Made by a program: the position numbers and the translations under genes
Assembly: GCA_964555355.1 (NCBI GenBank)
Contig: CAZKRY010000016.1
Coordinates: 1-64,000, forward strand
Origin: CAIKBL01 sp964555355
GTDB taxonomy: Bacteria > Pseudomonadota > Gammaproteobacteria > Ga0077536
DNA: 64,000 nt
Direction of reading: 5' to 3'
Part shown: positions 1-8,312 of the stretch, in pieces
How positions within the stretch are numbered: the stretch's first letter is position 1
How the letters are laid out: the number at the start of each line of letters is the position of its first letter
The notes under the pieces: generated by a model
The model's input: the letters and a program-made list of their open reading frames with translations, nothing else
Databases searched by the model: none
Told to the model about the DNA's origin: nothing

Positions 1-34
1 TCCAGGCGGGACTTATTCAGAGTATCCTAAATCA

Positions 35-81
35 ACCTCGCCTGCTTGCGGGAGAGGTCGGCGCGCAGCGCCGGGTGAGGG
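35..81. repeat. Composite GGGAGAGG repeat, copy 1
   Basis: One copy of an intergenic repeat that also occurs at about 9720-9913, 27710-27785, 33563-33770 and 46122-46248. It carries the module GGGAGAGGTCGGCGCG followed by a short palindromic CGCAGCGCC and then GGGTGAGGG. The left CTCTCCC arm is degenerate here, so this copy looks eroded compared with the others. It lies outside any gene. Confidence 0.75.
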
Positions 82-205
82 AATGCTTCTCTACCCGCGT
101 TGCGCGAACAACCCAAACTAAATTTATCGCTCGGTTAGCGCGCTTACGCATCCGCGCTTAAGCGGACTGTCATAAACGTTATTCACGCGCCATGCTCGAT
201 TTTAA

Positions 206-230
206 GTTGGGCTTCCTACGTCAGCCCAAC
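206..230 (-). terminator. Possible hairpin terminator of the NTF2-like gene
   Basis: Perfect 8-bp arms (GTTGGGCT at 206-213 and AGCCCAAC at 223-230) around a 9-base loop, 38 bases past the stop of the minus-strand gene. On the minus strand it is followed by TTAAAATCG, a poor T-tract, so it may be a weak or Rho-assisted terminator. The rest of 82-267 shows nothing recognisable. Confidence 0.35.
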
Positions 231-267
231 CGGCGAATCATTTAGATCGATTACGACGCGTTCATGT

Positions 268-660
268 TTAACTGCAAAGAATCTCCTTCGCGTGCATCGT
301 ATCGAGATACTCGCGCACGGAAGCAATCTTGCCGTTCCGAACTCGCATCATGAAATGATAGAAATTGTTGTAGATCTTGCCGCTGGTATGGGGGGCATAA
401 GATTCCGCTTCCACCGACACGCGATCTTCATCCGCGGTGAGCATCTTCGGCATGACTTTGATGCCCTGTGGCAGCGCGCCGGTCACGCCTTTGAGCAGTT
501 CCGCGAATTGCGCTTTGGTGTAAGTCCCGGATAGTTCAAAGTTCCCGGCCACCCACCAAGTGGCATCGTCCGCCAACATCGACAACACCTTGTCGTAGTT
601 GCTCGCGGAAAACGCTTCCCAAAATTCGGTCACCAGTTTTTTGTTGGCCTCGGTGCTCAT
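268..660 (-). CDS. NTF2-like (SnoaL-like) protein
   Basis: A 130-residue protein of the nuclear transport factor 2 cone-shaped fold, seen in the N-terminal helix with the pattern LVTEFWEAFSASNYDKVLSM, the following DDATWWVAG strand and the C-terminal REYLDTMHA. Members of this superfamily bind small hydrophobic ligands or act as isomerases, and the substrate here cannot be read from sequence. The start is supported by a strong ribosome-binding site GAGGAGG just upstream on the minus strand (about 664-673). It lies downstream of the beta-oxidation genes on the same strand with an 81-bp gap, so it may be co-transcribed with the fadJ-like gene. Function beyond the fold is not known. Confidence 0.8.
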   Translation of the reverse strand: MSTEANKKLVTEFWEAFSASNYDKVLSMLADDATWWVAGNFELSGTYTKAQFAELLKGVTGALPQGIKVMPKMLTADEDRVSVEAESYAPHTSGKIYNNFYHFMMRVRNGKIASVREYLDTMHAKEILCS

Positions 661-741
661 GATCTTCTCCTCCTCGTTAAATTAGTTACCCAGCGAAAGC
701 ACTTGGTTTAGGCCACCAAGCATGACATCTCATCTTTTTCT

Positions 742-2883
742 TCAGTAAAAGGTTTTGCCACTCGCCGCGCGCGCTTTGAGCCACGCGGACGGCGCAAAGC
801 GCGGCCCATAGGTCTTGGCCAAACGCTCGCACTCGGCGACAAACTTCGCCGTGCCCGTCATATCGATGAACGATAACGTGCCGCCGGTCCATGCCGGATA
901 ACCCCAACCGAAGATAGAACCTAAATCCGCGTCCGCGGGATCGGTCAGCACGCCTTCTTCAAAGCAACGCGCCGTCTCCAGCGCCTGAATGTAGAGCAGT
1001 CGCGTTTTGACTTCCTCCGCATCCGGTTGCTGCGCGGCGAGCGGAAATTGCGCCTTGAGCCCCGGCCACAAATGTTTGCTCGCACCGGCGGGGTACTCAT
1101 AAAAGCCTTGCCCGTGGCGCTTGCCTTGGCGATTCAGCACTTCGACCATTTTCTTGACCACCGGCCAACTGGTCGACTCCTGGAACGCGCTGCCTAAGTC
1201 TGTGCGGGTCTGCGCAGTCACGTGATACACCAGTTCTAACGTTACTTCATCCAGCACCGCCAGCGGCCCTACCGGCATACCGGCTTGTTTGGCCACGTTT
1301 TCGATGAGTGCTGGGCTCACGCCCTCGTTCAACATTGTCATGCCTTCGTTGGTAAAGGTCGCAAACACGCGGCTCGTATAGAACCCGCGCGAGTCATTGA
1401 CGACGATCGGCGTCTTGCGCAGTTGCATGACGTAGTCGAGCGCGCGGGCGAGCGTCTCGGGCGACGACTGTTTACCGACGATGATTTCGACCAGCGGCAT
1501 TTTTTCCGCCGGCGAGAAAAAGTGCACGCCGATGAAGTTCGCCGGCTGACGGGACGCTTCGGCGAGGCCGGTGATCGGCAACGTCGAGGTGTTGCTCGCG
1601 AACACCGCGTTGGCCGCGATGATGGCTTCGGTTTTGCGTGTGACGTCCGCCTTGATTTCCCGGTTCTCGAACACAGCCTCAATTATCATTTCGCATTTCG
1701 CGAGGTCTTGATAATTGACGGTTGGTTCGATCCGCGCCAATAACTCAGCCCCCTTGGCCGCACTGGTGCGTCCGCGCTGGACATCCTTCGCCACCAGATT
1801 CTCGCTGTACGCTTTGCCCTTTTGGGCTTTCTCAAGCGTGGTGTCGATTAACTTGACCTGCATGCCGGCACGCGCCGAGATGTACGCAATGCCCGCGCCC
1901 ATCATGCCCGCGCCTAACACGCCAAGCGTCGTGACTTTGGAGTTCGCAATCCCAGCCGGCCGCCGCGCACCCTTCTCCGCCGCGCCCTTATTCACGAACA
2001 GTGTGCGGATCATGTTTTTGGTAACGGGCGAGAGCAGCAAGCTTGCGAGATAACGCGATTCAATCTTAAGTCCGGTATCAATCGGCACCTGTGTGCCTTC
2101 GTAGACCGCGGACATGATGGCGATTGGCGCCGGATAATTGTGCTGCGTGCGTTTGGAGACTAACGCCGTGCCGCCCATGAAGGTCTGCGCGCTGCGCGGG
2201 TCCATGCCACCGGCACCACCCGGCACTTTGAAACCCTTGGCATCCCATGGCTGCACCGCGGAGCCGCCGTCCAAAATCCACTGACGTGCGGTCGCGATCA
2301 ATTGCTCCGCCGGTACCACCTTGTGAATGATCTTTTTCGCGAGCGCCGCCTGCACATCCAAATGCGTGCCTTCGACGATCAACATCAGCGCATCGTAAAT
2401 GCCGATTAAGCGTGGCAAACGTTGCGTGCCGCCGGCGCCCGGTAAGAGTCCCACCAAGACTTCCGGTAACCCAATCCGCGCCGCCGGATTATCGGCCGCT
2501 ACGCGATAGTGACAGGCGAGTGCAAGTTCAAGTCCACCGCCGAGCGCAGTGCCGTTGATCGCGGCGACCAGCGGCTTGCCGCAGGTTTCCAAATTGCGAT
2601 AAAGCTCGTTCAATGGCCAGGCGAAAGCCATCGCCGATTTCGCATCCGTGACTTTTGCGTGGGAAGCGAGTAGCCATTTCAGATCGGCGCCTGCCATGAA
2701 GTCGGCTTTGGCGGAGGTGACGACGGCGCCTTTGATCGAAGCATCCGTCTTAAAGCGTGTGATGGCGCGGTTAAGTTCTTCAATCAAGTCCGGCGTAATG
2801 ACATTCATCGGCCGACCTTGCACGTCCAAGGTCAACAACGCGATGCCGTCGCCGTCGACGGTTAAGGTGAGCGTTTTGTTCAT
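742..2883 (-). CDS. fadJ: Multifunctional enoyl-CoA hydratase / 3-hydroxyacyl-CoA dehydrogenase
   Basis: A 713-residue beta-oxidation enzyme, the usual length of FadJ/FadB alpha subunits. The N-terminal third is a crotonase fold (ADFMAGADLKWL oxyanion-loop region, then NGTALGGGLELALACHYR). The middle starts the NAD-binding dehydrogenase domain with GVLGAGMMGAGIAY, followed by the HFFSPAEKMPLVEII and GFYTSRV regions of the 3-hydroxyacyl-CoA dehydrogenase. The final part is the helical C-terminal domain. It would hydrate 2-enoyl-CoA and oxidise the L-3-hydroxyacyl-CoA in the cytoplasm, passing 3-ketoacyl-CoA to the thiolase encoded just upstream (2958-4169). A strong hairpin terminator separates the two genes, so it may need its own promoter or depend on readthrough. 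FadJ is preferred over FadB on length only. Confidence 0.9.
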   Translation of the reverse strand: MNKTLTLTVDGDGIALLTLDVQGRPMNVITPDLIEELNRAITRFKTDASIKGAVVTSAKADFMAGADLKWLLASHAKVTDAKSAMAFAWPLNELYRNLETCGKPLVAAINGTALGGGLELALACHYRVAADNPAARIGLPEVLVGLLPGAGGTQRLPRLIGIYDALMLIVEGTHLDVQAALAKKIIHKVVPAEQLIATARQWILDGGSAVQPWDAKGFKVPGGAGGMDPRSAQTFMGGTALVSKRTQHNYPAPIAIMSAVYEGTQVPIDTGLKIESRYLASLLLSPVTKNMIRTLFVNKGAAEKGARRPAGIANSKVTTLGVLGAGMMGAGIAYISARAGMQVKLIDTTLEKAQKGKAYSENLVAKDVQRGRTSAAKGAELLARIEPTVNYQDLAKCEMIIEAVFENREIKADVTRKTEAIIAANAVFASNTSTLPITGLAEASRQPANFIGVHFFSPAEKMPLVEIIVGKQSSPETLARALDYVMQLRKTPIVVNDSRGFYTSRVFATFTNEGMTMLNEGVSPALIENVAKQAGMPVGPLAVLDEVTLELVYHVTAQTRTDLGSAFQESTSWPVVKKMVEVLNRQGKRHGQGFYEYPAGASKHLWPGLKAQFPLAAQQPDAEEVKTRLLYIQALETARCFEEGVLTDPADADLGSIFGWGYPAWTGGTLSFIDMTGTAKFVAECERLAKTYGPRFAPSAWLKARAASGKTFY

Positions 2884-2914
2884 GATGGAATTCTTTGGTT
2901 AAGGACTAAACGAG

Positions 2915-2945
2915 AAAAAAGCCGGCGCGCCCTGCGCGCCGGCTT
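2915..2945 (-). terminator. Rho-independent terminator between thiolase and fadJ
   Basis: Perfect 11-bp stem AAGCCGGCGCG / CGCGCCGGCTT (2919-2929 and 2935-2945) with a 5-base loop. On the minus strand it is followed by TTTTTT (the six A at 2915-2920 on the plus strand). It sits 13 bases after the thiolase stop and 32 bases before the fadJ start, so it should stop or attenuate thiolase transcription before fadJ. Confidence 0.88.
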
Positions 2946-2957
2946 GCGAGTCGCCAA

Positions 2958-4169
2958 TTACTGCACGCGCTCGATAATGGTGGCGGTGCCCATGCCGGCG
3001 CCGACGCAGAGGTTAATGAGCGCCGTGCCCAACCCCCGACGCTCCAACTCGTCGAGCACCGTACCAAAAATCATCGCACCGGTTGCGCCGAGCGGATGAC
3101 CCATCGCAATCGCACCGCCGTTGACGTTGATTTTGTCGTGCGCAATGTTCATGTCACTCATATAAAGCAGCACGACGGAGGCGAAAGCTTCGTTCAATTC
3201 AAATAAATCGATGTCGCTCGCGCTCATGCCGGCGCGTTTCAGCACTTTGCGTGCGGATGGTGCCGGACCTGTCAACATGATGGTGGGTTCGCTGCCAATC
3301 GAGGTAAAGGCGCGAATACGCGCGCGCGGCTTAAGGCCCAACCGCTCGCCCATTTCTTTGGTGCCGAGCAGAACACCGGCCGCCCCGTCCACAATCCCGC
3401 TCGAATTGCCGCCAGTATGCACATGATCGATACGTTCGACTTGCGGGTACTTCTGCATCGCCACGGCGTCAAAGCCAAACTCTTCGCCCACTTGGGTAAA
3501 GGCTGGTTTTAAATTGGCAAGCTCTTCCATGGTAGTTTGCGGGCGCATGTGTTCATCGCGCTCGAGCACCGTTTCACCCAGTACGTCGTGCACCGGGATG
3601 ACGGATTTTTTGAAATAGCCGTTCTTCCACGCCTGACCCGCGCGGCGTTGGCTTTCGCACGCATAAGTATCGACGTCATTGCGTGAGAAGCCGTGCATGC
3701 TCGCGATCAAGTCGGCGCCGATGCCTTGCGGGGCAAAATACGATTTATAAGCCACGGCCGGATCGGTGGCCCACGCGCCGCCATCGGAACCCATCGGCAC
3801 GCGTGACATCGATTCGACGCCGCCGCCAATGGTTAGATCGGATTGGCCGGCCATAATTTGCGCGGCCGCAGTATTGATGGCTTCTAGACCGGAGGCACAG
3901 AATCGATTGAGTTGCTTGCCGGGCACGGTCTGCGCGTAATCGGCGACAATCGCCGCCACCCGTGGCACTACCGCGCCTTGCTCGCCTACGGGCGACACGC
4001 AGCCGAACACGATGTCATCCAACAGCGAAGTGTCCAGGTGATTGCGCTCGCGAATGGCCGTCAATACCTGCGCGGAGAGCTGAATGGGTGTGACTTCGTG
4101 CAACGCGCCGGTATTCTTGCCGCGTCCACGGGGAGTCCGGACACAATCGTAGACATATGCTTCAGCCAT
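2958..4169 (-). CDS. Acetyl-CoA acyltransferase (thiolase)
   Basis: A 403-residue thiolase of the degradative type, forming or cleaving the 3-ketoacyl-CoA in the last step of beta-oxidation. The nucleophilic cysteine is Cys91 in NRFCASGLEAINTAAAQI. The other active-site blocks are present: NEAFASV, GGAIAMGHPLGATGA with the catalytic histidine, and the C-terminal CVGAGMGTATIIE with the second cysteine. The N-terminal YDCVRTPRGRGK is typical of FadA/FadI-like enzymes acting on longer acyl chains. The gene precedes fadJ on the same strand but ends in a strong terminator, so the pair is functionally linked rather than simply co-transcribed. Whether it corresponds to FadA, FadI or a PhaA-type biosynthetic enzyme cannot be settled here. 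Confidence 0.9.
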   Translation of the reverse strand: MAEAYVYDCVRTPRGRGKNTGALHEVTPIQLSAQVLTAIRERNHLDTSLLDDIVFGCVSPVGEQGAVVPRVAAIVADYAQTVPGKQLNRFCASGLEAINTAAAQIMAGQSDLTIGGGVESMSRVPMGSDGGAWATDPAVAYKSYFAPQGIGADLIASMHGFSRNDVDTYACESQRRAGQAWKNGYFKKSVIPVHDVLGETVLERDEHMRPQTTMEELANLKPAFTQVGEEFGFDAVAMQKYPQVERIDHVHTGGNSSGIVDGAAGVLLGTKEMGERLGLKPRARIRAFTSIGSEPTIMLTGPAPSARKVLKRAGMSASDIDLFELNEAFASVVLLYMSDMNIAHDKINVNGGAIAMGHPLGATGAMIFGTVLDELERRGLGTALINLCVGAGMGTATIIERVQ

Positions 4170-4316
4170 GGTGATTCCTCGGTTTGCTTAGGCGCGGGGT
4201 TTGTCCACAGCGCCGGTTGAAAGTCTGGTATCCGGATTATAGGCGCAGGAATAAGCAGATACAGCGCCTCGTTGGTTAATATTTAAGCCGCAATCCAGTG
4301 CTTAGGGAGTGTAAGA

Positions 4317-5528
4317 ATGACCGTCCACGTCATTGAAATGACCGCCGACGAACAGGCCTCGGCACTCGCGGATGCGCATGCTATGGCCGCACGCTTCGAC
4401 ACTTACGGCCCGGAGTTAGACGCGTCGAATCGCTTTTCACTGGAACTCGCCGCTGAATTTAAACGTAGTCCGCTCGCCGCACTGACCGTGCCGAAGCGAT
4501 TCGGGGGGCGTGGCGCCGATATCTGGACGTTCGTGCGCTGCGTGCAAATTTTGGCCGAAGGCGATCCGGCCTGCGCGCTCGCCTTCAACATGCACCTCGC
4601 GGTGGTGGGATTTTTCCGGGGGATGTGGAGCGAGGCGCACCAAAAAACTTATTTTACGCTCGTCGCCCGCGATGGCCATTTACTGGATGGCGCGTATAGC
4701 GAAAACCGCGCGGGCGTCATCGGCTTGGCCGATACTCTCGCGGTGCCGGTCCCTGGCGGGTTCCGGGTGAGTGGACGAAAGACCTGGGCAACACTCTGCC
4801 ACGCCGCCGATGTTCATACCTTAAACGCAACGATCACGCACCAGGATGGCACCTTGCCGAGTGATCTTGGGGCGCGCACGGCAAACGAAATCATGCTCGC
4901 GTGCCCCACGGACGCGCCTGGCGTGCGCATCGAAAAAACTTGGGATGCGCTCGGCATGCGCGGCACCGGGACCGATACGTTGGTGTTTGAGAACGTCTTC
5001 GTCCCGGCGTCGGCGGTGGTCTCGCGCGAATTTAGAGCAGGCTTATTCGCCAATTTAGAATGGCAAACCCTCAGTTTTGCCTCGGTGTATTTGGGCCTCG
5101 CGCGACGTACCTACCGGGAAGCCCTCGCGATACTACGGACCAAAACGCTCGGTGCCGTCCCCGGTGCCGCCAATGTCGAACTTCGCACGCAGCAGCGCGT
5201 GCAAATGGGCTTGGGCGAAATACGCTTGTTGATCGAAACGGCGGCGAGTGTCATTGAACGCACCGCGCACGCGCTCAACGCCGGTGTCGGTTTACCGCAC
5301 GATTTACAGGAACGATTGGCGGTGCTGGAAATTCCCAAAGTGGTTGCCACCGAGAGTGCGATTAAGGTAGTCGATCTCGCGATGCGCTTAGTCGGTGGCG
5401 GCAGTTTTCGCCGCGGTCATATTTTGGAGCGGCTTTATCGCGATGTGCGCAGCGGACCGTTCCATCCGCTGACAACGGATCAAGCGCTGGAGCTATTGGG
5501 CCAAACGGCGTTACAACAGATCTCGTAA
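4317..5528 (+). CDS. Acyl-CoA dehydrogenase-family flavoprotein
   Basis: A 403-residue acyl-CoA dehydrogenase-fold protein: N-terminal helical domain (LTVPKRFGGRGADIWTFV), central beta domain (SGRKTWATLCHAAD, then IEKTWDALGMRGTGTDTLVFENVFVPA) and C-terminal helices. The C-terminal loop reads RSGPFHPLT where classical short-chain dehydrogenases carry the catalytic Y-E-G-T. That variant is common in family members of uncertain or monooxygenase activity, although a glutamate in NLEWQ lies near the position used by isovaleryl-CoA dehydrogenase. It starts 147 bp from the divergent thiolase with a GGAG ribosome-binding site (about 4305). Its last 18 bases overlap the convergent PuuB-like gene. A role in acyl-CoA oxidation is likely but its substrate is unknown. 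Confidence 0.8.
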   Translation: MTVHVIEMTADEQASALADAHAMAARFDTYGPELDASNRFSLELAAEFKRSPLAALTVPKRFGGRGADIWTFVRCVQILAEGDPACALAFNMHLAVVGFFRGMWSEAHQKTYFTLVARDGHLLDGAYSENRAGVIGLADTLAVPVPGGFRVSGRKTWATLCHAADVHTLNATITHQDGTLPSDLGARTANEIMLACPTDAPGVRIEKTWDALGMRGTGTDTLVFENVFVPASAVVSREFRAGLFANLEWQTLSFASVYLGLARRTYREALAILRTKTLGAVPGAANVELRTQQRVQMGLGEIRLLIETAASVIERTAHALNAGVGLPHDLQERLAVLEIPKVVATESAIKVVDLAMRLVGGGSFRRGHILERLYRDVRSGPFHPLTTDQALELLGQTALQQIS

Positions 5529-6788
5529 GCGGTAATAAAACGTACCGAGCAGCAGTGCGGGCACGCGGAACAGGCGCCCCCCCGGAAAGTCGCGATGTGG
5601 AATTCGCGCGAATACATCAAAGCGCTCGGCGTCGCCGGCAATCGCTTCCGCGATCAATTGGCCGGCGAGGCTCGTCAACGCCATACCGTGTCCGGAAAAG
5701 CCCTGCGCAAAATATAGATTCGCGCCAAGCCGCCCAAAATGCGGCGCGCGATTAAACGAAATATCGACATACCCGCCCCAGGCGTAGTCCACCGGCACAT
5801 CCTGTAATTGCGGAAAGACTTTGCGCAGCCGCGCGCGCATCGTCGCTTTGAGATTCGCGGGTGGAATCGTCGAATAACTCACCCGCCCACCAAACAACAA
5901 CCGCCGTTCGATTGACAGCCGAAAATAATCGAGCACAAAGTTCATATCGGTGACCGCCGCGTTGGTGGGCAAAATCGCTGCGGCACGCGCAGGATCGAGC
6001 GGCTGCGTGGCCACGATGTAGGTGCCCACGGGCATTATTTTGCGATCAAGTTCCGGCACCAGCCGTCCGAGGTACGCATTACCGGCAAACACCCCAAACT
6101 TGGCGCGCACCTCGCCTCGTGCGGTGACAAACCGTGGCGCGACGCCAGACGTGTACTGCGTCACGGCAGAATCTTCGTAAATCCGCACGCCGGCACGATC
6201 CGCCGCGGCGGCGAGCCCCAAGGTGTAATTTAGCGGATGCAGATGTCCGGCTTCGCGATCAAACAAGCCCGCGCAATAGCGCGCGGAATTAACCTGGGCA
6301 CGGAGCGCCGCGCCCTCCAGATAATCAAGCGAGGTGTCATAACGACTCGCAAGTAGCGCGTGATACGCCTTGAGTTCTCGCTGTTGGCGTGCTTTCAGCG
6401 CCACATGTAATTGGCCTGGCCGCCAGTCGCAGTCAATCGCATGTTGTTTGATGAGGGATTGCACCAAGCCCACAGCGTCGCGCGATAAATCCCATAACCG
6501 CCTGGCATGTGCCTGCCCGACTAGGTTTTCGATGGCATCGATATCGCGCGCAAAGCCTGAGATCACCTGCGCCCCGCTGCGACCGGAGGCGCCCCAGCCG
6601 ATGCGTTTGGCCTCCAATAGCACGATGGAATAGCCTTTTTCCGCCAGTGTTAACGCGGTCGCGCACCCGGTGATCCCCCCGCCGATCACACAAACATCGC
6701 AGTTAATACTGTCCTCGAGGACGGGCGCGCGCGGTGCAGCATGTGCGGTCGCGGCGTAATAGGATTCAACATGGTTGGCGCGGGTCAT
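5511..6788 (-). CDS. puuB: PuuB-like FAD-dependent amine oxidase (DAO family)
   Basis: A 425-residue flavoprotein of the D-amino-acid-oxidase/glycine-oxidase family. The N-terminal dinucleotide-binding motif is CVIGGGITGCATALTLAEKG, followed by the WGASGRSGAQVISGF block typical of gamma-glutamylputrescine oxidase, and a C-terminal YFAQGFSGHGMALTSLAG FAD contact. In the Puu pathway this enzyme oxidises gamma-glutamylputrescine to the aldehyde with release of ammonia and hydrogen peroxide. It lies divergent from the PuuA-like ligase at 6948 and next to a PotFGHI transporter, which fits polyamine breakdown. Sarcosine or other N-substituted amino acid oxidation is the main alternative. The gene converges on and overlaps the acyl-CoA dehydrogenase-family gene by 18 bp. 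Confidence 0.78.
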   Translation of the reverse strand: MTRANHVESYYAATAHAAPRAPVLEDSINCDVCVIGGGITGCATALTLAEKGYSIVLLEAKRIGWGASGRSGAQVISGFARDIDAIENLVGQAHARRLWDLSRDAVGLVQSLIKQHAIDCDWRPGQLHVALKARQQRELKAYHALLASRYDTSLDYLEGAALRAQVNSARYCAGLFDREAGHLHPLNYTLGLAAAADRAGVRIYEDSAVTQYTSGVAPRFVTARGEVRAKFGVFAGNAYLGRLVPELDRKIMPVGTYIVATQPLDPARAAAILPTNAAVTDMNFVLDYFRLSIERRLLFGGRVSYSTIPPANLKATMRARLRKVFPQLQDVPVDYAWGGYVDISFNRAPHFGRLGANLYFAQGFSGHGMALTSLAGQLIAEAIAGDAERFDVFARIPHRDFPGGRLFRVPALLLGTFYYRLRDLL

Positions 6789-6947
6789 GGCGAGTATTTT
6801 GCGGAATTTTGCCCCACAGTACCGAATCTCACGGCCTCGCCGCCACCGGCTGGCACGCGGTAAGATGGCCGCACTGCCCGCCCCCGGTCTGCGGAGGCGG
6901 AATCAAGCCAATAAGGCGGCACGGCCGGGAAGGCCGCGCTGAAAACT
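6789..6947. promoter_or_regulatory. Divergent promoter region of the puuB-like and puuA-like genes
   Basis: A 159-bp space between two divergent starts must carry both promoters. I see no convincing -35/-10 pair or long palindrome in it. The assignment rests on gene arrangement only. Confidence 0.5.
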
Positions 6948-8312
6948 ATGAATAGCCCAGAAGACGCCGCGCCAACGCGCACCGAATCGCTCGAAAAGTG
7001 GCTTCGCGAACGCAACTGCACCGAAGTGGAATGCATCATTCCGGACTTTTCCGGTGTGGCTCGCGGCAAAATCATGCCCGCGAGCAAGTTTTGGAAAGAA
7101 GAGCGCCTACGCCTGCCGGAAGGCGTGTTCGTGCAGACGGTCACCGGCGAATACCCGGACGACGATGTCACCGACCCTACCGAACCCGACATGTTGCTGC
7201 GCCCGGACGTGAATACGATTCGGCTGGTGCCATGGGCGGCGGAACCGACCGCCCAGGTCATCCACGATTGTTATTACAACGATGGCCGTCAGGTCGATCT
7301 CGCGCCGCGTACAGTCCTAAAGCGCGTACTAGATCTCTACGCCCGGCGTGGCTGGCGCCCCATCGTCGCCCCCGAACTTGAATTTTTCCTCATCGAGAAA
7401 AACCTCGATCCAGATTTGCCGTTAAAGCCACCGATCGGTCGCTCCGGGCGTCCGGAAACCGCACGTCAGGCTTATGGCATCGATGCGGTCAATGAATTCG
7501 ATCCGTTGTTCGAAGATATTTATGACTACTGCGAAAAGCAGGAACTCGATATCGATACCTTGATCCACGAATCCGGCGCGGCGCAGATGGAGATCAACTT
7601 TCTGCACGGTGATCCGTTAGAACTCGCCGACCAGGCGTTTTTATTTAAACGTACGGTACGTGAAGCAGCCTATCGACATGGCATCTATGCCACTTTCATG
7701 GCGAAGCCGATGAAGGACGAACCCGGCAGTGCAATGCACATTCATCAAAGCGTGCTCGACGTAGCAAGCGGAGAAAATGTGTTTGCAAGCGCCGACGGCA
7801 AATTGACCGAGTTGTTTTTGTCGCATATCGCGGGCTTACAAAAGTACTTACCGGCCGCGATGGCCTTTTTTGCGCCAAACGTCAACTCGTATCGGCGGCT
7901 CGCCACCGGCGATTTCGCGCCGATGAATCTGCAATGGGGCTATGACAATCGGACCGTAGGTTTACGCGTGCCGGTCGCGGAGCCGCAGGCAACGCGAGTC
8001 GAGAATCGCGTTGCCGGCGCGGACGTCAATCCGTATTTGGCAATTGGTTTATCGCTCGCGTGTGGCTATCTCGGGATGGTGGAAGGCCTACAACCATCGT
8101 CGCCCATCAATGAATCCGGCTACCATTTGGGCTACCAATTGCCGCGCAGTCTAGAAGACGCTTTGAAGTTGCTCGATGGCTGCGCGCCGCTGCAAGAAAT
8201 TATTGGCGCGCGCTTTGCCAAGTGTTACGCGGCGGTCAAGCAAAAAGAGTACGCCACTTTCTTCCACGTCATCAGTTCCTGGGAACGCGAATTTTTGCTG
8301 CTCAACGTATGA
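6948..8312 (+). CDS. puuA: Glutamine synthetase-family gamma-glutamylpolyamine synthetase
   Basis: A 454-residue glutamine synthetase fold protein: N-terminal beta-grasp (VECIIPDFSGVARGKIMPASKF), then the catalytic domain with PELEFFLIEKN, ESGAAQMEINFLHGDPLELADQ, the GSAMHIHQS metal/ATP loop and NRTVGLRVPVAEP. These features, especially HESGAAQMEIN, match the PuuA-type ligases that join glutamate to putrescine or related amines using ATP. Adenylylation is not expected in this group. The next gene (aminotransferase, 8309) overlaps it by 4 bp in an ATGA junction and polyamine transport genes follow, which supports putrescine use. A second, separate glutamine-synthetase-like gene in the window (37457-38791) belongs to a different subfamily. 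Confidence 0.85.
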   Translation: MNSPEDAAPTRTESLEKWLRERNCTEVECIIPDFSGVARGKIMPASKFWKEERLRLPEGVFVQTVTGEYPDDDVTDPTEPDMLLRPDVNTIRLVPWAAEPTAQVIHDCYYNDGRQVDLAPRTVLKRVLDLYARRGWRPIVAPELEFFLIEKNLDPDLPLKPPIGRSGRPETARQAYGIDAVNEFDPLFEDIYDYCEKQELDIDTLIHESGAAQMEINFLHGDPLELADQAFLFKRTVREAAYRHGIYATFMAKPMKDEPGSAMHIHQSVLDVASGENVFASADGKLTELFLSHIAGLQKYLPAAMAFFAPNVNSYRRLATGDFAPMNLQWGYDNRTVGLRVPVAEPQATRVENRVAGADVNPYLAIGLSLACGYLGMVEGLQPSSPINESGYHLGYQLPRSLEDALKLLDGCAPLQEIIGARFAKCYAAVKQKEYATFFHVISSWEREFLLLNV

